64,000 bases of DNA from Branchiostoma floridae. Taxonomy: Eukaryota; Chordata; Leptocardii; Amphioxiformes; Branchiostomatidae. A model generated the notes under the pieces. That model did not search any database. It saw only the letters and a list, made by a program, of their open reading frames with translations, and was not told the DNA's origin. Positions 22,901 to 32,553 of this stretch are shown piece by piece. Position numbers and translations under genes: made by a program. Numbering within the stretch: the first letter of the stretch is position 1; the number at the start of each line of letters is the position of its first letter. Location of the stretch: positions 9,014,251-9,078,250 of the forward strand of contig NC_049985.1 in assembly GCF_000003815.2 (NCBI RefSeq). Direction: 5' to 3'.

Positions 22901-25900
22901 ATGTGTTACATGAAGACTGTAAGATGTCTCACCACGATCCCAGCGTAGAACGGGTCACTCTTGTCCGGCACGGTGGTGATGTTGGAACCGACAAAGTGTC
23001 CATGAACCTGGCAGCTCACCTGTAGGTTATGGAGTCGGAAATGGTACAAATACAGATAATAAGGATATGCTAATACTCTTATTTGTTTTGCTTTATATTA
23101 CTTCATCATTTATATTACTACACAAAAGAACATCACCGCACTACAAGTGATGCAGAATAAAGCAGGCAGACTTACCTTGGGAACTAACCGCACCTCGATC
23201 AAGCATATGCACAATGTCTTATCATGGTTGACAGTAAGCGAAAGACTCTATGTAAGCAGCATGTGTACATTACACAAGGTACTCCTTGCCAGGGAGCCGT
23301 CTTTATTGTACAGTAGACTACATTTGGTATCGGGCCAGCATAGTTATCATACAAGACACGCGGCACGGCAAAACTTAAGAACTGAAAAACCAAAAACAAA
23401 CAGCCTGAAAAATCCTTCACATATAGAGCAGCATCAGATTGGAACAAACTATCACATGAGCTGCAAACTGCGAACACATCCAGGATTTTCAGACGGCAGC
23501 TGGTGAAACATATGCGAGACTTAGCTAAAGACACATGAGGGGCTTGATGATTTTTGGATAAGGCACATGCGTTTTGTTTAATGATTTTTATTGACATGTT
23601 GTATGTGTGTATGTTGTAAACTGTATGTGTCCAAGTATTATGTGCATTACTCCTGGAAGATTAGTTGTTGCATTGAATGTTAACAACTAAAGGAGTTAAT
23701 GAACAATAAACAATAAACAATAAATCTTTGAGACCTATAGGAGGTCCCTACAACAAAACATTCTGATTTCCAACAAGGGGGGCACAAAAATGGTACATAA
23801 ATGACATTTATGATGATAATAATACATGTAACCAAGTACGTACAACACTGCGATACCAATAATCACAACTGCGAAATAGATCTGGATTCTGTGCCATCTC
23901 ATCTATTTTGCAGCATCAAATGCTATTGGAATAGTTCTACTGACTAGTCGAGGTGCACCGTTTTGTTTCATCATGCCTAAAAGTTGGTAGACATTTTACC
24001 TCAGTGTTGAGTAAGATATCAGCCTGGTCCAGATAGGCTGTCTGCACCCATCCCGGCATCTGTTCCGTCAGGATGACAGTGTCGTCCAGAAGCCACTCCA
24101 CAACCCACGTGATGTTGGACCAGTCCGGACCGTCAAAGTCGCACAGAAAGTACGACTCGGTCTGGTCGGCTTGGTAATTTAGCGTGGGGGCGCCGCGAAG
24201 CTTTGGGAACATGTCTGGGAAAGGAGTGATGTCATCAAACCGTTTTCCATCTGACAGTTTTCCATCATTTCTGTGATGTAGCCTGTGGTTAACTTTACGT
24301 TCATTTGATGTAGAACTGTTTTCAGTTGTATTGGTGTTGGAGCCTTTCAAGGACTTTGGGCCTGTGTGACATCGGTCTATTTGGTGAAGCCAGTTTCAAA
24401 CGTACTTTCATAAGCTTGCGGTCACTTATGTCAAACTATCCTGGATACGTGTCTGTGCCTAATACATTTGTGTGCTTGTTGTCTAGTTGTCCGCAGTTCT
24501 ATTCACACTCAAATAGGGCGTTTGCATGTTTCGAGTTTATCTAGTTAGACTTATAGCTTGTTTGTGTCTTTCTAACCTGCAACACTTCAGACTGCTGAGC
24601 TAATGGATAAATTCGAACTCTAGCTTTCAACGATTTCACTTTCAGATGTTATCTTCTTGGATGTGTGGTTCGTAAGCGCTTTTGCAATATCTAGTTAACT
24701 AGCCTAAATCAAGTATTTGATATAATGTCGTCTACAAATACAAATCTTGTACATGGATTATATGTACATAGTATCAAGTCAGTAGTCCTGTTTTTCAGTG
24801 TTGTCATCAATGCCAACCTGAGTGTTGCTGTATCAGCAACCTAACTACATAGCTTTTGTGAAGTGAACAAAGTGTGCCTATAAAGTACTGTATATACACC
24901 TAACGTCAATGAAGGTGATAAGATACGGATGATAACATTTATTCTAGATCAAGCAACTGGGTAGATGTTGGTACATCTATCCAGCTTCTTAAGTAACTGT
25001 TGTCTTACGCATGGATGCTTTGTTGTTGTTGTTGTTTTTTCTAGATAAGAGACCAGTGCTTCACAGTTATCTGAACACGTGCATCTGAAAATCTCATCTC
25101 ATAAGGGAATATACCTGGAGAACAAATTACCTCACAGTCGCCATCCTATCAGATAAACAAGTACACTAAACTACATCAAATACAACTTTGTCAACGTCGT
25201 CTATAAGATGAATTGTCATCATGTGAGACTGAATGCCATACCAGTGCAGGCCGGATAGAAGCCGCCGTTCGGCGACCCTTGACCCTCTGGACATGGAGCC
25301 CGATCTCCTGATGGAAATAAATTAGGCCATGTCAATAAATCATCCACTTGTCACAACTACAAGATTTGCAACTTTGATATGAACTCACGGGCCAGCCTAC
25401 CGTGTTTGTCTGGTAATTAGCAAAGCATTAGAGAATGCAATCAAACCAACAGACATTGGATGGTTGGTTTGCGACGAGATCCTGACAAGAACAAGAAAAA
25501 TAGCCGGAAGTGAACGGCTTACCCAGTTTGAAAGTTTTATAGCCTAAAGTAAAAGGTATAGAGCGACTTTCGTACACAGTTTATGTAGACTTACGTGTAC
25601 AAGGGCACAACCCGGCGTACGTGTTTTTGTCCATTCGTTGTTTTTTTATGGAGGCTACGTCCGGAACGTTTTTTTTTTCTGAAAACGTGGGGAAGGATTG
25701 ACAAGAGCAGGCAGAGAGTACGTCTCAACGCACGTCATTCGCACGGTTGCGCAAGGTATGTAGTCTGCACGCCACGCCTGGACGTGGGCGTTACGTGCAT
25801 CGTTCGTTGCGCAAGTGGTAAGTGAGTTGTACGTACGGTCTCTGTGCGATTGCCACGTTACCGTGAGCAGGCCGTACTTACACGTCCTGCTTACGTATGG

Positions 25901-28900
25901 TTTCCTTACTCACTCGCATTGGCTGTACAGGGCACACGCGTCGCCCGTACTGGCTCGTACAGAGGTCAATCCGCAGCCCGAACGCTGAGAAAGTTCTGCA
26001 CGCACGTAACGTGCTATGGCATGTCTGTGGATCCGTTGTATTCCGTAGGATTTCGTACGGATCCCAAAAGATTGCCCACGTTTTTGCACATAGACAGCAC
26101 GGAGTTGCACGTACGGTGGGTTGTGCGAGTTGTTGAAGCAATTACAGCCAACTCTATCTTTAAATTAAGTTAAACACACATCACTACACAACTCCATCAT
26201 ATAGAAGGGTACAGGGTATCAGGCGTTTAAAACGTGGGCCGGGAGACTCCATTTTAAAATCGATTCTACATACGTTTTATGCCACGGATTCGCACGCTCA
26301 CATCGAGTGAAAAAAATTACAACAAGTGTGTTTGACATCCACTTGTCACAACTATAAGATTTGCAACTTTTATATAAACACACAATCCGAGCCTGCGGTA
26401 TTTGTCTGGTCAGCAAGGCATTAAGAAATTCATTCAACACACAAAATAACTTGCATACCTGGTGTGCGACGATATCTTGACAAGAATAAACTAAGGCCGC
26501 CTGACATAGAATGGTTTACTAGGTTGAGAAGGAATTCGTTGGTGCCGATGTGATTGCAAAGTTGTATGACCTACAGAACGGCGTGACCATCCAGTGTACA
26601 TAAACTTAAGCACTTATAAATACTACATAGTATACAGTTTAGCTATTTAGAAGCACCAACTCTATCATTTAGGGTGGGGGAGGCATCAGACTACACGTTT
26701 AAAATATGGGCCGGAAGACTATATGCTAAAATCAAGTGTACGTACTTTTTATGCCATGGACTCGCACGTTTACAATGGGTGAAATTGAGTTTACAACAAG
26801 TGGCGTGAACAGACCCTACCTGCACAGTAGGCGCTGGGATGGGCGGCAGGCAGCGGTGAAAGTTTGTACACCAGAAACGTGCTGCAGTTCTTCACCTTCA
26901 GGTTGACGGTACTGTCACAGCAACCTACACAAAGTAATAAGACTTTGAGCCTGTGTGACATCGGTCCTATTTGGTGAAGCCAGTTTCAAACCAAAATTTT
27001 CCTAACGAAATTACAAGCTTGTGGTCACTTATGTCAAACTATCCTGGATACGTGTCTGTGACTAATACATTTGTGTGCTTGTTGTCTAGTTGTCCGCAGT
27101 TCTCTTCACACTTAAAGCACGATTTACACACGTTAATAAGATGTCGCACGATATATAATCCTTTTGCCTGGGTGCGACACTTGTGCGTGTGCTAAGTGTA
27201 CTAAAAATGTTAAGGCTGATGCCTCAAACGCCCGAGGAACACATTGGGACTTGGGCATGTACATAATGGACAGCTCTTTTAACTTTGAATAGTTTCAGCA
27301 GTTAACTTGATATGCAATTAACCAATGCCAAACAAACAACTCAGGTAAAAACGATATTGAACAGAGTGATGCAGCACGACCAGTGAAGGGATACGTTTAA
27401 ATTTTCGCAGTCTTCGTTGTAACGGCAGCGGGAACTAAAAACTACCGCGAACATTCGAGGCATTTACTGACTGAGAAGACATGTGAACCATACCTCCTTG
27501 ATTGATACATCCTGTAACATCCTGGGTCTGGTTGACCGTCGGTACGGTACCGTCCATCCACACAGGGAACCTGGTACCGCAGGAGTTCACGGGGACACAG
27601 GCGGTGGGCATTTCACCTCCGGCCTCGCTGACGAACCGGTACCAGCCCTCGGCCAGCCCCTGGTCGTCCAGAAGCTCTGCCTCTGCACGGCCGGTAGAGT
27701 TGTGGCCGGCGCTCCGCCAAATATCGTCGATGGAGTCGTGTTCCTTCGGCTCACACGGGTCTTCTGTGTAGGGAAAAGGGAATAGATCTTTTTACTTAAT
27801 ATTCATTTACCCTGTTTCAATCGTGTTATGTGCTGCTAGTTCCCGCATTCATCTTCTATTGACATAGTTAGCAGTCTTGTAGTCCTACTTTTATCTTTTA
27901 TTTTTCACGTCATCATACTCTGTACTTCAATCTGTTGTACGTATTCCTTTACTGGATGAATACCCCTCAATGTTTCCTACATGCTTTAAAAGAAAGGCAG
28001 CTACAATCGCAGACTCAGTATAAGTGTGTTCTTGGATTACTGTATTTTTCTCTATCTTAAAACATGTGGCAGCTATGCCGTATCTTGCATTTTACAATAT
28101 TTGTCTGTCGTTGGTCTTGTAAAGCCGAATGCTGTGATAAAGAGAGCGTGTGGAGTCTTACCTGAACCTTTGCACTCGTAGTTCACCTCTAGGTATTTTC
28201 CGACATTCTGGCATGGATCACCAAAAACGGTGTTCGCCGCGGGTACAGAACACCGTTGCTTGCCTTGGCACATGCCCCGGACAATAGCCAAGCTGGAAAA
28301 ACAAGAGTTTGGAGACCTCATATCTCCGTGAAATAGTCTGATTATGTAAACAATTTCCACATTTACATAATCTTTGTTTGATTATGGACACATATAGATA
28401 ACTTACACTGGTCACAATGTTGACTGTGGATCATTTACCATTTAGAAGAATTATAGCACTTTTACATTAATTATGAAAATCAGTACAAATATAGACTTCC
28501 CTCATTAATCATGCCAATTAAGTGCCAGTTTGCATAATCTGAACTTGATGTACCTACATACCAAATATCATCTAAATTTGTCGTTCCATTCTTCAATTAT
28601 CCTCCTTAGAAGATTTTGAGAAAAACGCCGCTGCAGTTCCATAGCTACCTGCTAGGGGACCCAAACATATACCACATGTTCCTTACGTCACAAGCTATCT
28701 GCCACCAAAAAAATCAAGACCCTAGCACATCCAGGTCAAAAGATACAAAAAATTGAATTTCTGCTGCAGTACCAAGGTCACATACGAGTGGGCCAAAATT
28801 GACCTTGACCTTCGTCTTTCCAACACCTACCCACATAACAAATATCATGGCAATCCATCAAGAGTTATGCTGGCCTCAAATACCCGAAAACACAGCACAC

Positions 28901-31104
28901 ACACAGACAGACACACCAAAAACTATATGTACATTTTCCTAGGAGATAACAAACGGCAATGTGGAGAGAACAAACCTGTCAGGAGCACGGCAGCCCCCAG
29001 GAGGCATGGGGGAGCCACAGTCTTTAGTCCCGATGTGTCCGTAGTTGGCGAAGCTGATGTCTAACGCTTCCCCCGGCAGACAGCCGAGGTGTAGGGTCAT
29101 GCTCTCACATGCTTGGTGGTTGTGGATCGTCCTACCTAAGAGTCACCGGTAAAGATGGAACCATTTACCCAGGGGAGCAGCGATGGCGACCGGATTTTTG
29201 TATAGAATACACAGAAATGACCATCAGCTAGGTAAAGCAATGTAGATACAACAGAACGTCTATTTTGACGTAATCATGATGAAATCGAACAACCCCAGCC
29301 AAAGTAGGGATGGTGCGAGCCAAATGTACATGTACGAGGGGTGATCAATAAGTTCTTGGCCTCACGCAGAAATAATAAGTACAACTCAAATTTTGAGGCA
29401 CAACTTCATAGTATGGATCATTTTATCAATATCCGCCAAATTTCAAATCATTGGAGTCACTACTTTACAGGCATTCGTTTTTTTTTCTAAATTAGAAGGT
29501 AAGTGGCGAGAAAAAAGTGGTGTGAATTGTGATCAGACATTTGTGGGTCGAGTTCCCCATGCCGTAAATTAACAAAAGACATTGTCAAAATGTTTGATAA
29601 TGATTCTCTTCCTATTTCAAGCAAAAAGAATTGGGTGTCTGACTTCCATCAGCGCAAATTGACCCGCACACTCAGGTCAGGTCAATTGTCGACGTTTTTT
29701 TTTCTTCTCCCTTACCTAACATTACTGTGTGTCGCCTGCAAAGTGATGATCGCAATAATTTGAATTTTGGTACATATTTATATAAGACTTCATACTTGCC
29801 ATCTACCCTTCGAAATCTGAGCTGTGCTTATTATTTCTCAGTAAATCTCAGGACTTATTGATAACCCCACGTACATGTATAAAATCGTATATGAATGTGT
29901 ACCAAAATTCAAATTATTGTGATCATTACGTTGCAGGCGACACACAATAACGTTAATTAGGTAAGGGATAACGAAAAAGAAGTGGACAATCGATCTTCAG
30001 CCTGAGGGGTGCGGGTCAAATTGTCTGATCACACTTCACCCTTCTTTTTCTCGCCTCAGTATGAAATCAAAGTGGCCAGGAAGGTTGAACATAGGTATAC
30101 CATGATCCTCTGGACCTGAATTTTCTGTCGACGTTTTTTTTTCTTCTCCCTTACCTAACATTACTGTGTGTCGCCTGCAAAGTGATGATCGCAAGAATTT
30201 GAATTTTGGTACATATTTATATAAGACTTCATACTTGCCATCTACCCTTCGAAATCTGAGCTGTGCTTATTATTTCTCAGTAAATCTCAGGACTTATTGA
30301 TAACCCCACGTACATGTATAAAATCGTATATGAATGTGTACCAAAATTCAAATTATTGTGATCATTACGTTGCAGGCGACACACAATAACGTTAATTAGG
30401 TAAGGGATAACGAAAAAAAAGTGGACAATCGATCTTCAGCCTGAGGTGTGCGGGTCAAATTGTCTGATCACACTTCACCCTTCTTTTTCTCGCCACTTAC
30501 CTTCTAATTTAGAAAAAACGAATACCGGGAAAGGAATGACTCCAATGATTTGTAATTTGGAGGATATTGATAAAAGGCTTCATACTATGAAGTTGTGCCT
30601 CAAAATCTGAGTTGTGCTTGTTATTGGGGTGGGGCCGGGTGGGGCCGAGAACTTATTGATCACCCCTCGTAACTATGATGTGTTTAGCAACAGACGTATT
30701 TATTCCAGCAAGACGTTAACACATGCCAGCGTTCCAAACGTAGGTAGTCAAAATGCTGACTTCTAAATTGACTTGTCTGTGTCTGCATTCTTTCCCAGGT
30801 TTCCATTGTTTTAAAGAAGCAACTCCGTGGATCGCGTGCTGTTCCCTACCCAGCTATATTCCTCTGGCCGGCTTACTCCTCTATTCGTTCCATTTCTACG
30901 ATTTTTCCAGCGATCCGGAGTCTGGTAGAGACTAACGTTACAGACATTGAAGAAAAGTGTGTGTTCTAAACTAAACGAGGTACGTTTAGCTACGTTGCGA
31001 AACCGACCAAAGGAGTCCAACTCACCAGCCCAGGGCCCGCTAAGGACAGGCATGATGACCGCTAATAAAACAATGACCTTCACGGCACCTTGTCCTGAGG
31101 ACAT
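16999..31104 (-). CDS. VWDE-like lectin/D8C/VWD membrane protein, copy A
   Basis: Predicted type I membrane protein of 1086 residues. Exons: 31026-31104, 28976-29135, 28162-28292, 27494-27763, 26820-26924, 25242-25307, 24000-24214, 22933-23019, 22592-22697, 22049-22251, 21841-21914, 21569-21632, 20898-21095, 20230-20423, 19719-19925, 19272-19488, 18922-19129, 18644-18813, 18209-18463, 17986-18100, 17731-17859, 16999-17006. Domain order: signal peptide 1-26; SUEL lectin about 27-123 (ANYGH, FGDPC, KYLEV); D8C domain about 124-248 (WYRF, CGTRFPVW, FLVYKL); VWDE-type region; VWD about 485-650 (GDPHYITFD, CNCGVAV, GLFGTFDHD); EGF-like about 840-870; transmembrane helix about 1050-1072. Human VWDE shares the D8C-to-VWD layout; the lectin head and membrane anchor are the additions. 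One base missing near the end of exon 21, relative to B and C, shifts the frame and truncates the cytoplasmic tail. The function is unknown; recognition of a glycan ligand is an inference. Confidence 0.88.
17284..17587. repeat. ACGT-rich inverted-end repeat in copy A intron 21
   Basis: The segment is dense in CGTAC/ACGT words and ends TTGCACGTACGGTGGGTTGT. It shares long stretches with 25603-26128, including GGATCCCAAAAGATTGCCCA and GGAGGCTACGTCC. The left end (AAAACCCGCCGTTCATGC) is a degraded inverse of the right end, so this is probably a decayed non-autonomous DNA element. The open frame 17326-17670 runs through it and carries no known domain. Confidence 0.6.
20883..20912 (-). other. Duplicated splice donor at copy A exon 13
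   Basis: At the exon 13 end the minus strand reads AATTTCAAG|GTAAG twice in succession, 15 bases apart. The proximal donor (exon end 20898) gives the same length as copies B and C. The distal donor (exon end 20883) would add five in-frame residues (VRNFK). Both donors match the consensus, so either or both may be used. Confidence 0.8.
23112..23735 (+). mobile_element. 3' fragment of a non-LTR retrotransposon (LINE)
   Basis: It lies in copy A intron 7, opposite to the gene. The plus-strand frame reads LQVMQNKAGRLTLG ... LSWLTVSERLY, the region after the polymerase domain typical of LINE reverse transcriptases. After a +1 frame change near 23400 it continues FTYRAASDWNKLSHEL ... FRRQLVKHM to a stop at about 23537. 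The segment ends in AATAAAC repeats (about 23702-23725), like the short-repeat tails of CR1/L2-type LINEs. It is 5'-truncated and frameshifted, hence inactive. Confidence 0.75.
24345..24530. repeat. Intron-6 repeat block shared by the VWDE-like copies
   Basis: A block containing TGTCAAACTATCCTGGATAC and GTTGTCCGCAGTTCT lies in intron 6 of copy A here. Related blocks lie in copy B (about 39290-39430) and, in reverse orientation, in copy C (about 48240-48330), as expected if it predates the duplications. A further copy lies in intron 4 of copy A at 26940-27117. Confidence 0.7.
25345..26810. repeat. Local duplication within copy A intron 5
   Basis: The sequence beginning CATCCACTTGTCACAACTA occurs at 25345 and again at 26335. 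The block with GGGCCGGGAGACT and TTATGCCACGGATTCGCACG occurs at about 26215-26325 and again at about 26690-26800. Copy B has a single set (about 40375-41110). Intron 5 of copy A has therefore been internally duplicated, and one unit later took in the ACGT-rich element at 25603-26128. Confidence 0.7.
25603..26128. repeat. ACGT-rich inverted-end element in copy A intron 5
   Basis: The left end AAGGGCACAACCCGGCGTACGT is answered by ACGTACGGTGGGTTGTGC on the right, giving inverted ends around a roughly 500-bp core full of ACGT and CGTAC words. It is the longer relative of the repeat at 17284-17587. No transposase coding is visible. Flanking target duplications could not be defined with confidence. 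Confidence 0.65.
26940..27117. repeat. Extra copy of the intron-6 block in copy A intron 4
   Basis: Copies A and B intron 4 share AGTAATAAG followed by GCACGATTTACACA. In copy A these are separated by about 180 bases that closely match the block at 24345-24530 in intron 6. This is either a transposed repeat or a duplicative insertion. Confidence 0.65.
28530..28930. repeat. Dispersed repeat with CA/AGAC-rich tail
   Basis: The segment in copy A intron 2 contains ACATACCAAATATCATC and ACAAATATCATGGCAATCC, and ends in CACACACACAGACAGACAC. Similar wording (CCAAATATCATGACGATA) occurs near 63395. This looks like a non-coding retroelement end, but the family could not be named from memory. Confidence 0.4.
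29335..30669. mobile_element. 1.3-kb foldback element with mariner-type ends
   Basis: The element in copy A intron 1 starts CGAGGGGTGATCAATAAGTT and ends with its reverse complement, flanked by TA on both sides. The arms are inverted copies for several hundred bases (for example TTCTAAATTAGAAGGTAAGTG against CACTTACCTTCTAATTTAGA). The centre carries a direct duplication of about 367 bp (29688-30055 and 30127-30494). Each unit is itself an inverted repeat (TGTGTCGCCTGCAA / TTGCAGGCGACACACA). No transposase coding was found. The first bases of the ends resemble the mariner in IDS intron 4 (CGAGGGG). Confidence 0.85.
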
Positions 31105-31560
31105 GACGGAAGGCGTGATGTGTCTGAAGCGTGGAGCGAGAAGGTCACTCCAGGAGCCCGGCCACGGTACGGACTGAGACACACCAAAATGAGACCTACT
31201 TCTAGTATTAATAATTAATGATACAGTCAAATTTGGCCAAGCAACCACAGGTCATATCCGCCAATATCCCACTGTTCTGTGGGCGAGTCTGAGCTGAACC
31301 ACGTCTCTGAGAAAAAGTCAATGTGGACATTCTGTGTTTGTAAAAGCACACTCTTCTAATTTATTGCAAAGTGAGCGTGGGTTGCACAGCATTATCGTTA
31401 GCATTTGGAAGGGGCATGGTCGTACAGGTACATTCCTGAGAGTTCCGGAGGGTTGTTGTTGTTTACAGTTCCTCCCGTAATATTTGCAAGTAGTATCTAT
31501 ACAGGGGAAGGATCGTGTCAACCGTTTACGTAAGGCAGGGGCTCACAAATAACGTTTACT
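31105..31560 (-). promoter_or_regulatory. Promoter region of copy A, split by an insertion
   Basis: The bases next to the start codon (GGTCACTCCAGGAGCCCG ... GGACTGAG ... GAGACCTACTTCTA) match the upstream regions of copies B and C. The remainder of the conserved block, with a TATA-like GTATAGATAC and AAGGATCGTGTCAA, lies only at about 31490-31525. About 285 bases absent from B and C sit between them (31206-31490), with TAGTAT at both junctions as a possible 6-bp target duplication. Confidence 0.65.
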
Positions 31561-32374
31561 TTGTCCCAAATCCTCCTATTAACCTACATGATTAACCTCC
31601 AGATAAGACCACGTTTGAAATGGTTTGATTATTTCATGTAATTGTTATCTAAGTAGGTGCGAACTTATAATTGTAATGATGTCATAACATTAGTTTGCAA
31701 ACTTTATCATCATTTCTTCCGATTGAATTATTGGGAGTTTCTGCAACTTCTCATTTCTCGTCACCAACTAGAGAAAAATGTATCCTTTAAACGTTCCTTG
31801 AACATGTTACCAAAGTACTGTTTAGTGCTTATCTTTTTTATTTGATAACCTTACCTTTACAGCAAATATATGACACCATCGTTTGCGATCGATGGTCAAG
31901 CATACAAAACAAAGCTGAATTCTAAATTGATGTTTCATCATAACATGAGTAAAAACTGGTACAACTTGATACCTGATGATTCAACACCCTTCAGAAGGAA
32001 AACTTTTTTTTTAAAATTCTGGACCTCATTTGAAGAAATGATCATGTGTAGCCGGCATGGCCCAAAAGAAACATACACACGCTGCCACTGAGTTACGTAT
32101 TTACTGCATGTAAGGATGACTTTTCCCGCCAACCACACAGGCAAGCTGCACAATGGGGCGGCCACCTCTTTCACATCTTCACCCTTTTCCTGATGAATTT
32201 TCTCCTCCCATTGCTCTATCTATTTCAGGTGAAAAAAATTAATTCGCTTACTTTTATTTACGAAGGAAATATGGGGATGACGATTATATGTTCTGTGTAC
32301 TATCCATATGTCACTTGTAGTACTGTACTAGTAAACAGACAGATCAACATCATTCAAGTGCATGCCAGAAATCC
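31561..32374. other. Spacer between copy A 5' end and copy B 3' end
   Basis: This 0.8-kb stretch separates two genes on the same strand. It is AT-rich, with no recognisable gene, RNA or transposon. Short open frames such as 31657-31845 and 31870-32091 have no domain content. It should contain the distal promoter of copy A. Confidence 0.5.
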
Positions 32375-32380
32375 TTTATT
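32375..32380 (-). terminator. Poly(A) signal of VWDE-like copy B
   Basis: AATAAA on the minus strand follows GCAGTAA, the same position and context as in copies A and C. It lies about 175 bp past the copy B stop codon. Confidence 0.7.
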
Positions 32381-32553
32381 TTACTGCACACGTGGCACGT
32401 TCCCGATGGCAATTCAATTGAGACCCGAGTGCAAGAAACCACAACAGAGAATCAATACTGAGTGCAATAGAACTGATGTGCCATCGTAAAAATCGCATTG
32501 AGCCCGCTAAGGATTGAGCTCACTACAGGTCTGTCTAGCCCGTGAGGTTGTCA

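Noticed and set aside
29688..30494. CRISPR-like or satellite repeat array
   Set aside because: There are only two long direct units inside a foldback transposon with TA flanks; the host is a eukaryote.
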